Positions 41,008 to 53,859 of a stretch of DNA of 64,000 bases are shown here, one piece after another; position 1 is the stretch's first letter; every line of letters begins with the position of its first letter. The stretch is from the NCBI GenBank assembly GCA_963978905.1, contig OZ022259.1, positions 4,960,001-5,024,000 on the forward strand, given 5' to 3'. The notes under the pieces are model-generated. The model made no database searches, was not told the origin of the DNA, and saw only the letters and a program-made list of their open reading frames with translations. The stretch is from Trichostrongylus colubriformis. Taxonomy: Eukaryota; Nematoda; Chromadorea; Rhabditida; Trichostrongylidae. The position numbers and the translations under genes are program-made.

Positions 41008-44000
41008 GAGTGGACTGACACCACCTATATTGCAGCTTAATCTCTTAAAATATCAGAGGAAAACGCTGCGCTCAGCGCTGAGCTTAATGGATCTTTTGTG
41101 GCCGTGGGCAAGTGGCTTGATGTTTTACCTACAGTCGCTATGCTTCATCCAGACTCTCAACTTTCATGCCTAGTCCCCTTTTCGGAAGCCACCGAGGATG
41201 GGCTGTAGCTCTCAGTTTGGCTCCGCCCCTCAAAGATGTCATTCGGATGCGACCTGCCCCCTTGTCTGACAGCAAAAAGCCCACTTCCTGATTTATGTTT
41301 GGTTTGTGCACTTTTGATAAAAATGAAGGAGTAATTAAAGGAGATTTCTTTGGGGAGGGAGGGTTTTGCACGGGCCCTGAACGGAAACCGAACAATAATA
41401 AAAATATCCTCCATTCGTGCTCTTCAGTGAGTTAAGGGAGAAGAAACAATATTGTACGTGTGTGTATTTACATAAAAACTATTCAGTTCGTAAGCATAGG
41501 TTTCTCAATGTTTTATACAATTTTTTCAAAATTGTCTTTTTCAAAACCTATACTTGATTGTTTAAGAATGCTCTGTAAAATCCATTCCTGTTACTTTTAG
41601 CATGATGACGTTTTGTTCTCTGGATTATGTTGCTCGTTGGTGCTATTTTATTTTAGTTGTTCATGCTTCATGTATCTGTTGTGCATGCGATACATATTTA
41701 TTGAAGACTTTTTCTTGCTTTATTGGATTACATTAAGTTATCTGTGTTGCTTCGCTCTTTCCTATAGTCGGCCATTCTAAATGGGCACTTCATTTTAACA
41801 AAATAGACTTGATACAATCTTTATCACCTTTATTGTAGTTCATCCGGTGCTATTGAAATGAGGAAAGGCATCTTATAAAAAGTTGCACATCTAAGCATTT
41901 TGGAAATCTTTCATTAGTGGACCTGCACATTCAGGCGTATATTTTTGTGTAGGCCTTGAAACAGGGAAGAAGGGGTTTCCTTTACAATAATTTCCATGGT
42001 GGAATGCCGCTCCTCCCTCATTGCGCTATGCTATAGCGCCGTTCAATAATTTGAGTTTATTCACGACGACCATTTTTCTTGTTATTGCTTCGTCGGTCGG
42101 TTTTGGTATTGGCCATTTACATTGCGGAACTATCAATAGGTAAGTGTATATGAATGATTATCGTCGGAAGTCACTGGCCAAGCTTTTTTGAAGAAAGAAG
42201 GGTTCACCGAAAATTTATTATACCAAGTCTCATGATTGACTACATAGTTTTTGGTCTTGTCCTAATCGCAGTCGAAGACTCTTCGATCGTCTGGGTAGCT
42301 CTTGTCCCATGAAGAGTCGTGTACACCGAATCCTGATAGGCAAAGATCTTGCAGCACTTCCTTCTAGGCAGTTCCTTCGCTTTCGTACCGTAGATGTCGG
42401 TGGGAGCACAGAAATATGTAGGCATAATTCTGAAGGTGAAACGTTCTTTGCGAATAATGTAAGCATAGCTAGATCTCTCAAAAGCAGAGAAACTGAGACT
42501 AAAAGGCGGATACGTTATAGCAAAAAAGAAAGGGACGAAAGCTCTTTGTGCACCTAGACACACTCCCAGCTCTGTATTGCTAACGTCTCTCAGCCTCTTT
42601 AATTTCTACTTCCTCAATTGCCCTTCTTGCCCTGCCTTCCGGGACAGGGATAGTGCACAAGGCACGGTGGTGTTCATCGTTCTTTGAAATAAGGAATTTC
42701 AGGATTGACGCTCGAATTCCAATCCCTGAGCAGTATCAGCACTCTGTGTAGCCCTCACGATCGTTCTAATCTTCGCTTAGAAAGCTTATGCGGACTCTCC
42801 ACAAGCTCTCTGAGGTCTTGCTCGAGCACGTCACTCTTTGCCTTCTGGTAGGTCTCGTGCTAATCGATATCGACTTTCCGTCTGCCTTCCGACACTTTCA
42901 CGGATCAGCTGCATCAGAAGCTCGTCATCAGTGACGACCTTGACTCTGGCAGATGCTTCACTGCAGCAACGTTTATGACGCGGGCTCGGCCAATAGCCGC
43001 ATCGCTAGTGCTCTGTAAACGAGTCCGAACTGCGAAGAAGCGAATTTTGATGGTATTGGTCTGAGTAGTTGCGCTGAAGGACTTCGCCCGTGCTTGAACG
43101 CTGAATGATCGAGTTGGACCTTCCTTTTTTGATGTGATTTCTTTTCTTCTTCCTGCATCTTCAAAATTTTCAGGGTATAATCCTGTTCAGTTCACGTGCA
43201 ACCACCAAAGATCGGGTGAACATTAAGATTCGCATCTCCTGATCCAGAGACGATGAAGCAGCGAGACAGTGTAGAAACTAGGTGATACTAATTCCTGTTA
43301 GTGAGTTCAGCATGGATATTGCCATCCTCTACTGCGGATCCTGTTAAAGATGTGATTTCGAATTCGAGCCAGTTTTTGCTATATTAAGCCAGAACCACCT
43401 CATATAAGTTTCCAGGAAGTCGAAAGCATCAAGAGCTCAAGACGTGAGAAATTTTCAAAATGTCGCAAGGCTAATGCACCAATCTCGTACGTCAACGTTG
43501 TGATGGGGCTCAGACTGAGAAGAAAAAACAATTGCGACTAGTTGTTCAGCCGCCGTCGAAGCGTTGACAGGAGCTTTCCAAATTATGAGGACGGGAGTCT
43601 ATTATCAGATGTTAATGACAGCAGAATGATTTGTCAAACAGAATCGGCGTGAAAGAATCGTCGAGCCCCCTTCTGAGTTGAGTATGTCAAGCGGAAAAAA
43701 TTTTTGTTTCTCTGATTTCCGAAGTTAAGTTTCCTAAGTGCCGCATATCTTGAGAACCATCCGATCGTCATTCCAAGGTGTAGTCTGTCCTGTCTCCGTG
43801 CTGAGACAAATCTTACCTAATCTGTGTTATGTATGCGTAGATCCACTGTGGAGTGACGAGGCTTTATTCAGCTTTTGTTGAGGCTTTCACTTTCCATTGA
43901 CAAAGATGAAATTGATGCCAAGTTCCACCACGATGAAGCGTTGACAAAGCTTAAGGGTGCTTGGAAGCGTGAAACTAGCGAATCTTCCAGGAGGACTGCA

Positions 44001-44511
44001 CATCGCGCGTGCAGCAAACTCGACAACTCTCTTCGACACTCGTCTTTCTGTATATGCAACGGAGAACCCCTCGTCAGACTTCATTGAGCCCCTCTGTTGG
44101 GTCTATTTTGGAGGGCAGTCAAGAAGAGACAAATTCTCAGGTACAAACTCCCTACTACCTACGTCGCAGCTTTTAAGCCTGAAAGTATGTAGACCAGATC
44201 TTCATGCTATGTATACTCGATTCTGTGATCAGTCTCTGTAAGCGAATGCCGAAGCGCGAGTTGAACGTCTCCAACAGTTTGTCAAAATTGTAGGAAATTG
44301 GTGTTGGCAATATAGAGGTGCCAAAAAATTATGATTTGCATTCATAAAATTTTAGATTCTAAAAATAGCATAATGACGCATGCAGTAGATGACAAAATTA
44401 ATAAATTTTTTTCTGATTTATGAGTCACTTTGCTAGCCGCTCACAGCTGCCAAATATACAAAACAGTAGGGAACGAAAGATATAAAAGTGTAGGGACAAG
44501 ATAGACCTGGA
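41008..44511. other. No gene recognised
   Basis: Frames here are short and overlap on both strands. There are no domain motifs and no convincing acceptor-donor chains. It may include decayed repeats I cannot class. Confidence 0.35.
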
Positions 44512-44838
44512 ATGAAAAAGTGAGGATTCGGCTAAGATGCTCCTTCCCCAAACTCTCGGACGGGTAAGCGTGATTCGGCGCAAATGCCCTCACCATAATT
44601 CGCCGCTGTCGGAGACGCACTGTAAGAACAGAAAGTCACGTAAACCCTTTCAGTTCTCAACCGCGGCTGACAACGGGACGGGGCTTTTACTCGGGGGCCC
44701 CGCCCACCGTGCCGAGAATTAGGGGAGCTGTGTCATAGCCAAATTCTCACTTTTTCGGTGAAACTTTGAATGCAGCCCTTATAAGGCGAATACAACATAA
44801 ATATATGGGCAACAAGCTCTTTTTTCCGTGGGCGATTC
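44512..44838. repeat. Foldback element FB, copy 2 (left-truncated)
   Basis: 'ggctaagatgctcc' (about 44531) is inverted at 'ggagctgtgtcatagcc' (about 44724), and the outer arm 'ccgtgggcgattccttt' matches copy 1's right end near 16409-16424. The outer left arm is missing. Confidence 0.6.
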
Positions 44839-44949
44839 CTTTAATCAGCGCAGCCGGGCTTCAGAGATCCTAAGGCATCAAGGTCCGCTTAAAATATCAG
44901 ATCCACCTTCCGTGGTGTGACTCTCGCGGGAAGCTCACTCAAGCCTGAT

Positions 44950-45260
44950 CCTTCAGTTCATGAAAGTCAAAGAGCTCTTACTGCTTGGACAACGCTGTCA
45001 TGATGCAAAGCGTCATTTTTCATGCCCAAAACCCGCCTCCGGACGAATTTTAGTGGTAATGGCATGTTCCGCTTTTCGGAAACGAAGATGTTGGGAATTC
45101 AGATATAACGGAATATCCTGGAACGCCACCCAGCATGAACACCCTCAGGTACTCAGAATGAGCAGACCTTCAGTGTTGTGAACGAAGGTGACGAAATCCT
45201 GATTTTGCTGTGTTGAGTGACATCATGTTTACTCACGTTCATGTTTACTTGAAGGGAGGT
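44950..45260. repeat. Fragment related to the MITE at 63490-63973
   Basis: 'ctgcttggacaacgctg' (about 44977) and following bases 'tgatgcaaagcgtcattttt' match 63749-63792 with scattered changes. The similarity continues to 'tgacatcatgttt'. The end repeats are not intact. Confidence 0.55.
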
Positions 45261-46075
45261 GGGGGGGGGGGGAAGGTTGAGGTGTGTCTCAAGAGAGATG
45301 GGAGCAATCCGTCAGAATGTGCTGAAGTTCGACTAATCTAGTGTTGAGTGTTGAAAGGAAAAGTGTCTCTTTTTTTGGTGCACCCTTTATTCTGTTTTTT
45401 GGTGTATATTGACCCTGTGAAGCATGGGCATCACCTGACTCACGGCTCCGCATATTAACTGACCCTCGCAACGTGCCAAGGGTACATCCTCTGACCCTCA
45501 GCTTACGAAAAAATCAAAATTTGCCAGTTATCGCGAATTTCACCTTCAAACCGTACGTGTAGCACCAAATACAAAACCATAAAAAAATGTTCCCTGATTT
45601 AGTGTTTGCGTACGGAGTAAAGGATTCTAAGAATGTTGTCTCGACAATGCACTATTCTACTGGTTAAAATTATCCTGGGACCGGTTCTTTGAGCAGTCCG
45701 GTAGGCAATTTATTGATCTTTTTTCGTTGATAATGATTTGTGTTAGTTCGTTGTTCAAATTGAGAAGGTACAGTCCATCATAAATTACACGCGGACATCT
45801 ATTGCCTTCATCTCCGACGTTCTCAGAAATTATTTAGAATGAACTGAGTGGTCGAATTTAGCGATGCTGATTCGAGGTGCTGTCCAAAAATGCCATTTAA
45901 AAGCTAATGGTTGGATGGTATATCCCATTTCAAGCATACATCTTCCATGACAGGCAAAGTTCACTCACCGCATTCTTTTCTTGCTTCCATGATATCGTGG
46001 CCAGTGCATCACCGATGCGACATCGCGATGACACGAACGCGATAACGCGATGCACGAAGAGGAACTGAGCCCACA

Positions 46076-46361
46076 GGGTGTGTGCACTTATGACGGAAAA
46101 TCGTTCACGGCGTCGCACTCGCGGTGCCATCAGCACAAATTGCCGGATCGATTGCCCTTAGGAGTCCAGCAGAGCATAGCTGCGTCACCTCTGCACTTCC
46201 ACCCATGCCACACTGCCTTCTGCATCCATGCCACCCTGCCTCCTCCACCTATGCCACACTGTCTCGCTTGAAGGCTGCCATGCCCTGCCACTGGTACCCG
46301 CACCCGCCGAGCCGCTCGTCGCGGGCGGCCACGCGATTTTTCTTTATAACTGCGCACACCC
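46076..46361. mobile_element. MULE-like MITE, copy F
   Basis: This 286-bp copy has ends GGGTGTGTGCACTTATGACGG and complement. The flanking 9-mers gagcccaca and gagctcacg match at 7 of 9. The interior is the inverse of copies C, E and H ('ggctgccatgccctgccac'). Confidence 0.8.
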
Positions 46362-47890
46362 GAGCTCACGAATCCGCGGGTGGACGGCCGCATTAGCTCC
46401 TTCTGCACCACACCCCTCTCACATCTTTGCATTTTCAAACATTCGCATCATAAGCAGACAAATGCAACATGCCTAGGTTTCTCAACATGAACCAGACGGA
46501 GATGAGATAGTGAGATCTCGTGCCGCTACCACCTTCGTTCGGCAACGATCGCGAATCAAATTTCGCACAGGCCTACCAGAGCCTTGAACCTCGGTGGGTT
46601 GCCACCATAGGAGAAGATCGAAGCAGTAACATGGTTGTACATCGGCTATCACATCGCCAGACTTGTACATGGTGACCATGTTATGCGTGAAGAACGCTGG
46701 AATGCCAAATATCGGTCATGGTGCCGGAAGAACCGACCCATGCAATTTCACATCAAGCTCAATTTAGGTTCTCCATCGTGACCTGCCACAAGCCTCGCGT
46801 TCGCCATTTGTCGAGAAAGTCAGAGGGTCCAATTTTGCGCTAGGGGTGCGGCCAAATCACTATTACCTTAACATTCAGTCATTCACATGGAACCGATGTA
46901 AAAAAAGGAAACGAGGTAGTAGAACTCCTGGACTTGGGAAAAACACAGAACGCTGGCACCAAATGAGTTTGCATTCAATCGGTTCGTTTCGAGATGAAAA
47001 AGAAGAATGCGTCGTTATGTCAATGGGACTGCTTTGACATCACAGTTACATTCTAGTAAGTGGTATGGGCAAATTATGACTACCAGGCAACAAAATTGAA
47101 CTGTAAGAGAACAGCAATTGTCAACATGTTTCGTCTCGCATGTCAACAATGATGTTTGTTCTCTAAATTCCATTTTTCGAAGCACTCGTTTTTGTAGTCC
47201 TTCTATAGGATCCGATCAGCACGACAGTTGCAGTGCGTTAGAGGTGTTGCAGTGTTTGAGACAAAAGGTATGAAAGGTGGCAACGCGATAGACCACGTTG
47301 CAGGCTGGCAACAATAAATGAATGTAAATAAAAAGTGTTATGAATATGTAGGCTGTTCCATAGATTCTGGGGGGTATATAGGGAGGAGCGTGTCTTCTGA
47401 TGGCATCGTTGAGGTGGCTCTGTTGATAGCTTCTGACTCGGATATCATCGGATTTCGGCACTTGTTTCGCGACAAGTCCTTACAGACAGCTCAAATGTTA
47501 AGCTGCTCGACTATATTTTTTAAATATCTTAAAGCGCAGGGTTATTCCTCTCCTTTCAATCGCTACTCTTAAGTACTCCAAAGACATTGAACACTTTATA
47601 CGCTGTTAACCTGCAACACACAACAGGACCTTTCCGTTATTATGCCCTATACAAAGGCGACTTATCGAATTCTTTTGGCATGTGATGATATGCTCGTTGG
47701 AACCCGTCAGCTGATCATGTATACCACTGGAACTCATCTTGATACCTTCTTTCCTCCTAGCATGGTAAAGGTTTATCGATATTTTTTTCGCACTTCGTAT
47801 ACAGTAGGATGTACATATAGGTAATACTAAAATTACAAAAATTGAAAACAAACAAAATATGAATGTATAGCATATAACACATAACATATA
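46362..47890. other. No gene recognised
   Basis: Only short frames without motifs or splice context occur. Confidence 0.35.
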
Positions 47891-47892
47891 TA

Positions 47893-49235
47893 CGGGGTGC
47901 GGCAAAAGTATTGACTCCCTGACAAAGCTTCACCATACTACAGGATAACGGGTAATTACGTGCGCGTGACATGCATTCGTCCACTTTTTTCCTTTTAAGA
48001 GTATTCATTTACTTCTTATTATTGGTTCGTAAGGGAAAATTCTTGTTCTACTAGCATGACGAAGACCTGCTCAAGCAGTGACGCCATTGCACAGTCAGCA
48101 AAAAGTGGGACGAAAACTCAGCTATTCTTGCTGAGTTCTTCATCCCACTCATAGCTAACTTTTCATTTCAAAAAATAGCAGAACGATCTGGACGATAACT
48201 ACGTGCGGCTCACCATCCATTCCATGAGGAACGAATTCTCAAATTCTGTATCAAGGCTGATGGCTGCCGCTTCGAAAATTCTTTGTCATCATAGAATGTT
48301 ATCGCCTATTTTTCAATAAAAACAAATTTCTTCAAAAATTCGTTAGCAAACAATACAATTTGAACGTTTTTCATGGCGCACGTATCTATTCGCCATCCTG
48401 TAGGACGAAATGAGCTATTAGCATGGGTTTCACAGGTATATGTAATCAACAAGCAGCTCCCACCAACACATCATAATAAGTCACCAGAATTCGATAGTAT
48501 CCCTTTGGCTCAAGCACAATACAGCACAAGACGAAAGGAGAAGAGGGCGAGGAAAAGCAGCTGCCGTGGGTCGCAGGTGATCGCCGTACAAATCGTCCCG
48601 TACTCTAGTGAGAGGGGTCTTAAAAGCAGCAAGTGAATTGCGCGGGGTAGCGCAGGCTTTGCACTACATAATGCTCGAAACGAGACAATCTGGTATCCTA
48701 ATGCCTAGGACATATGGGGAGACGCTTTTGCAAGGCGGTGCGGCGTAGTACCAAAATTCCACAAATTTGGCGATATTCACGTCAAAACTGGCCAGCACAA
48801 CTAAATCGCTAGTCGGGAAGCAACAAAGACCCACAAGAGGTACTTGCGGTAGCAATGGTCTCAGACCACTCTCTACGACATCGCCACCGCCACCGATGAC
48901 AACCAGAAGCATGAATTTTAACCCGCTCAATATTTCTTTAGCAGTATCTTGGTGAGCGAAACCTGAACTATATCCCCATTTTCTCCGTGTTCTGTGGTCT
49001 GTTTTAGCGAACGTTTTGGACGATTCGCACAACGCTCACCTGCGTCTGACGACATACGCTCTGCCCTGCACTCTTCGTGAGTGTGAATGGGCCGGAGGCG
49101 ATCTTATAAGTTCTAGGACTACATAATGAAATGTTCAATGGTCATTTATACCTCAAACAAACATAATGCTGATACCTCCTTACTTTTCGAAATTGTGAGA
49201 CTTTGTCACGCGGTCACTACTTTTGCCGCACCCTG
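47893..49235. mobile_element. TA-flanked Tc1/mariner-type element, non-autonomous, with nested insert
   Basis: The inverted ends CGGGGTGCGGCAAAAGTA and its complement (23 bp, two mismatches) are flanked by TA (47891-47892 and 49236-49237). It is 1343 bp long, of which 460 bp is a second nested element. The remaining 880 bp or so encodes no recognisable transposase. A minus-strand frame at 48664-49032 has no family motif. Confidence 0.75.
47941..48400 (+). mobile_element. Internally deleted copy of the 61423-62701 mariner-like element
   Basis: The ends CAGGATAACGGGTAATTACG and complement CGTATCTATTCGCCATCCTG are flanked by TA. The start of the transposase (MTKTCSSSDAIAQSAKSG, from about 48056) parallels MTKKCSGPNAIAQLAEGG of the longer element. 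The 3' non-coding end also matches. The middle is deleted. Confidence 0.85.
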
Positions 49236-49237
49236 TA

Positions 49238-50866
49238 CAATGCAAGTACATAGATGCAATAATAAATGAAAATGCTATATAAAAAGGCTTCTTCTGTCTG
49301 CCACACGAAATTCAGCACTACATGAGAATAACCTGGAGAGGTTGGATCAAGCTTGAGGCAAGTAGGGCATGGACTAAGTAAGGAGCACACATGAACTAAG
49401 CTGAGCCCTGCCGTGGGAAGAGGGGGAGCGTGCACTAACAAGGGAGGCCCCTCAAGTCATGGTGAGCTTTTGTAAAACGGTTTTTTGCATTTTATTTTTG
49501 CAGATGTTCGGTGCTCTGGTCAAGAATATGTAATTTAAATAGTTTCCAAGCGGCCCAACTACGAGGAAAAGATAGATCAAGATCAAAGCATGAAAAAGAC
49601 ACGTTCGCTATGGGTGGAACGTACTCTAAAATGTAGAAGTGTTCGGTAGGGTTAAAGCCACGAACGAGAGAGAGAGTGGACGAAGTTTCCCTGTGATGTG
49701 TGGGGCCAAAACCGAAAATCCGTAATTTTGTTTTAATATTTTCAAGATGGGAAGAGTAAGGATAAAAGTGAGAATTCAATATGCGTCAATCAATGCGGAG
49801 GCTGAACCTAAAATTTGCAATACAGTGTGAAGTACATGGCGGCTGGGAAAATGCTATCGTAGAACTGCGTCCATTTATGTACATATTGCTGTGCAGGGGA
49901 GTCTAATAGGTCTCAACAATGGGTCAACACAGAGCAAAATTACTAGTTCTTCAGGGAGCGGGATACGAGTAGGACCGAATGATGCCACGAGGATGAGAAT
50001 TCTATCAAGCCATGGACTATGGACAGATATCGATCGGACTTATCGATCGTGGGAAAGGTTGCCAAATTTGGTAATCGGTACACTAGCCGAGCTAAATAGC
50101 GCACACTACTGAGCCAATCACACGGCACAATAGTGAATCAACTTTGTGATGCTCGCAATAGTGTGCACTTGCTCCCAACTAAACTTGTATAATATTAAAA
50201 TTGTATAACAAATATAAGAGTCTGGCACCAATTCACCTATCCCGAAGGGATGGAAGGCTTGCTTGCCCTGGGCAATAGAAGGCTTGGTTGGCCTGGGCGG
50301 GCGTTGATGCGGGATTTGATTTCCCCACCTCCGCCCATGCAACAATTACCAGTGCTGAAAACAGATCAACTCATATCACAAAACACTTTTCAGTTTTATG
50401 TGTCATGACTGATGAACAGAGCGCAGGAATCAGACTTGTGATGGACAACCTAATACGGCAAAGCGTTATGAAAGTTCAGAAGCACCTAGAGTCGAGAACA
50501 CGACCGTGCCCACTCATAAAACTTTAAATTTTGCGCTAACAACAGCGAACGAAATTCATTTGTGATTCGTCAGTTTTGTACCTCTTCAGAGATTGATCCA
50601 AGAGGATCAAAGAGAAAACATGTTAAAGAAAATCTCTTACTAAAATGTACTTCTACTTATGAAACCACAGAGCACACAGCAAGAACAGTAAGGTGAAAAT
50701 CACAACGCGACACGACACAAAATATGCATGGACTCCAAAAATAAAATACAAATAACACAAAATGTACAAATAAGCAGAGTTGAGGAAAAAATCGGTGCAG
50801 AAGGTTGATGCACACACACACGGACAAGGTTGCTCAGCCATGGTTGGTATAGGTCAAAAGATCCGC
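49238..50866. other. No gene recognised
   Basis: There are short frames on both strands with no motif and no repeat ends. Confidence 0.35.
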
Positions 50867-50875
50867 CCTGTACTG

Positions 50876-51111
50876 GGGTGTGTGCAGATATGACAGCGAA
50901 TCGCGCGATCGCCCGCGGCCAGTTGCGCGGCAAGTACGAATCGTTTCGAATTCCGCTCAAGACGCAATGAGCTGGTATCGTGAGGGACCTTTAAAGGTAG
51001 GCAAACTCCCGAAGCATTCAACTTACAACCTTCAAAGGTCCCTCGCGGCACCACCAACGGCTGGTGCTGATGGCGCCGCGAGGCGATTCGCTGTCATATC
51101 TGCACACACCC
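50876..51111. mobile_element. MULE-like MITE, copy G
   Basis: This 236-bp copy has ends GGGTGTGTGCAGATATGACAG and complement, and a perfect 9-bp duplication cctgtactg (50867-50875 and 51112-51120). The interior contains an internal inverted repeat 'agggacctttaaagg' / 'ccttcaaaggtccct' and is shared only partly with copy D. Confidence 0.9.
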
Positions 51112-52088
51112 CCTGTACTGACATTGTCGGTCCTAGGCAAATCTCCATAAGGAATTACTAAACCGAGCTGTTTTTCAAGCCGTCTGCATCAGTTCATCAA
51201 AAAGGACAATTCTAATAGAGCGAAGCGACATTTGTGAGCGTTCATCTATCGCAGAACATCAGCAAGTGCATGACAGGTGGCATGGTATTCCACTGTTAAT
51301 TCCTGACGCACCGTGGTGGGCATGGGAGAAAAAAAAATGGGTGCGGGAGCACATTACTCGCCGTGTTTCTGTGGCAAAAACAGTCCTAAATGCTATGTCA
51401 CTACGCCGCACAGATGCTGCGGAACGCCTTCACGTTCCCCTCACCCCGCTGTATTCACCTTTCCAAGATGAATGGCGAAAAGAGGCTAATTTTGACGGCG
51501 AACGATTCCAGAGAGTTCGAATGAAAAACACATTGAACGTAACGTTTGAACTACAATTCTTGATGGCCATATCGATCTACTGGCCACATGCAATCGCATC
51601 CCAACGGTACATTCCGTAACGTGTGCGGACTCCAGTACACTGAGCCGACAGGGCGTCGCGAGACATGAACCTGTAATTAAATCCTTGTCTTCAAAGTCCA
51701 ACTATTCAGAGGCACATCTCAAGATGATAAAGTTACTTATTTTAGTCTCGTCTTCATGGAACAGCTTACCAATAAGCACCATTTTTGCCCCTCCACCGTG
51801 CGCCAACACAGCGCTAGACCCTAGCACTCTCTTTTCGCTCAGCTAAGCGATAGGAATTTGGAGGGGGCATTGAGAGAGTGGGTTCGAGTGGTTGTACCTC
51901 CGCCGACACCGCCATCACCGAAGTTACTGTCGTTACTGCCGTGACGGGTCGAAAAGGTGCAACCTGGATGGTTGCCTGCGGATCTCTCCCCTGAGTAGAG
52001 GATTCGTGGATGAGGCCTCGAGGGGTTACCAACCTCTTCTGCGCAAAAATTTGCTTACTGTCTACGGTGATCACATATTTCGCATTTA

Positions 52089-52741
52089 CAGTACCGCTCA
52101 AAAAGATATGAGGTTTTGGATTTTACTCATAACTTTGGTCGACGTTTACATTTCTTTCATTACAAACAGTCTGTCTAAATTGCTGTTGTGTCTCGCTCAA
52201 TTTTTTTTGTGTTTTGAAGTCAAATGTCATTCAGTGGGTTGAGGTATCACAGCCGAGCCGGTGCACGGTGGAGATTAAAAACTTTATTCCAAAACCTGAC
52301 TAGGACTTCGTTACACGCCAATGCATGACAGTTTTTTATTCAAAACTTGAAAACTCTGGAAAAGACCAAACCTTTCAAAAGAATTTAATCAGTCATAAAA
52401 AGCTTATCACACAAGGAAACAAGCAGGTGTACAGAAAGTATGTGATGAGGAAAGGAATGAGGCTAGGACTTCGTTACACGCCACCGGAATCATGACAGTT
52501 TTACAGAGTTAAAGCGGAGTAGATCATTTCTAGAGTTTTCAGTCAAATAAAATTTTTGTTTTCCACCCTACACCCTACGCCGCTGTAATACATTGTGTCA
52601 ATGGGTAACAGTTGCCTTCAAAATATAAGAAAATTTGAAGAAAAACAAGAACAAAGTTATGGTTCAAACTTACACAATGTATTATTACACAGGTACATTG
52701 TGTAAGTTTGAACCCGCACAGGTATAATTTTGAGCCCTATG
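52089..52741. mobile_element. TA-flanked MITE related to 57024-57519 (diverged)
   Basis: The left end CAGTACCGCTCAAAAAGATATG and a decayed right end (ATAATTTTGAGCCCTATG) are flanked by TA. The interior shares 'cataactttgg', 'gctcaattttttttgtgttttg' and 'gttatggtt' with 57024-57519. It holds two direct copies of 'taggacttcgttacacgcca' about 160 bp apart. Confidence 0.65.
52662..52713. repeat. Perfect 20-bp hairpin with 12-nt loop
   Basis: GTTCAAACTTACACAATGTA (52662-52681) is exactly complementary to 52694-52713. It lies near the right end of the MITE at 52089-52741 and could form a strong stem in RNA. Confidence 0.8.
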
Positions 52742-53027
52742 TATGTGGCTAATATGAAACCAAATTACTGATTTCGAGCGACCAACATAGATGATTCCTG
52801 AAGCTGCCGCAGCAATTTTGGGTTATTTTGAAAAGTTTGACATAACTCGTGTTTGCTGATTTAGCACTGAGCCCATTCTAAGAACAAAAGACCACCAATG
52901 AAACCAGTTTTTGCCAAGAGAATTTATTTACTGGAGCATGGCAGCGCTCGCAGGATTCTGCGATTTTTTGTGCACTCGACTATCTCTCATTTACTATTCC
53001 AGAAATTTTAAAATACGTCAGGGTGCA

Positions 53028-53130
53028 GTGAGGAGGGGGGGGGGGACATCCTACTGTGGACATTATTAATATAAGCTCAGTAGGGGAAAGAGCCCCTACC
53101 ACCCCCCCCCCCCCCCTCCCACCCTCCCCC
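53028..53130. repeat. Paired G-run and C-run
   Basis: A run of about 12 G near 53035-53046 and a long C-rich run at about 53100-53130 are separated by about 55 bp. A further C-run lies at 53882-53893, on the far side of the mariner remnant. Confidence 0.7.
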
Positions 53131-53182
53131 ACTACGTCTCAGGGAAGGTTGACCTCTCAAGGATCCCACCGAGACCCTTATA

Positions 53183-53859
53183 TTAGGTTGATCGAAAAGT
53201 TTTGATAGGGTTGAGATTTTTTTCTATTTTATTTTACAACTCAGCGAGTAATGCAGGCTAATGAACAATATAATAACCATCGTTAGTTATAACATTGTCC
53301 CACCCAACGGGCAGGTCAGCGATCCTCTTCTCCCAGAATTAGGAGGATTAGGGTCAAAGAAGTCACCGACCACTTGTCCAAGGTGGTCATAGTTGACGAA
53401 TTTTTTTTTGCTAGGAAAGCCTTAAGGGGTCGGAACAAGCGGTAATCTGAAGGGGCAGTGTCAGGGGAATGGGACGGATGTGGAACCTTGTCCCAACCCA
53501 GCTCTTCCAATTTTGCACGGGTCCCTCACATAGGTAAAGAGACCTGTGCAAAATTGGAGGAGCCAGGTTGGGACACGGTTCCACATGCACCCTATTCACC
53601 TGATACTGCCCCCTCAGATTACCACTTTTCCGGCCCCTTGAGACTTTCCTAGCAAAAAAAAACTCGTCACCTTGAACATGTGGTCGGTGACTTCTTTGAC
53701 TTCTAATCCTCCTAATTCGGGAGAAGAAAATCGCTGACCTGCTCTTTAGGTGGGACAATGTTATAACTAACGATGGTTATTATATTGTTGATTAGATTGC
53801 ATTACTTGCTGAGAAATAGAAAAAGTCTCAACCCTATCAAAATTCTCCGATCAACCTAA
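53183..53859. mobile_element. Palindromic mariner remnant
   Basis: This 677-bp near-complete palindrome is centred near 53525 and flanked by TA (53181-53182 and 53860-53861). Its ends TTAGGTTGATCGAAAAGTTT are mariner-type. Each half carries the C-terminal end of a mariner transposase (SPDTAPSDYRLF on the minus strand at about 53430-53465, SPDTAPSDYH on the plus strand at about 53593-53625). It is two inverted 3' ends joined head to head. Confidence 0.85.
53316..53510 (-). pseudogene. Mariner transposase C-terminal fragment
   Basis: The frame reads WDKVPHPSHSPDTAPSDYRL, then FRPLKAFLAKK, which is the conserved third-catalytic-Asp region of mariner transposases. The N-terminal two thirds are absent. 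An inverted, further decayed copy lies at about 53550-53652 on the plus strand. Confidence 0.8.

Noticed and set aside
42200..44250. Possible decayed non-LTR retrotransposon
   Set aside because: I looked for reverse-transcriptase and endonuclease motifs on both strands and found none that hold up.
48664..49032. 122-codon minus-strand frame with a glycine-rich hydrophobic stretch
   Set aside because: It lies inside a TA-flanked element with no family similarity that I can see; kept only as a question in the findings.
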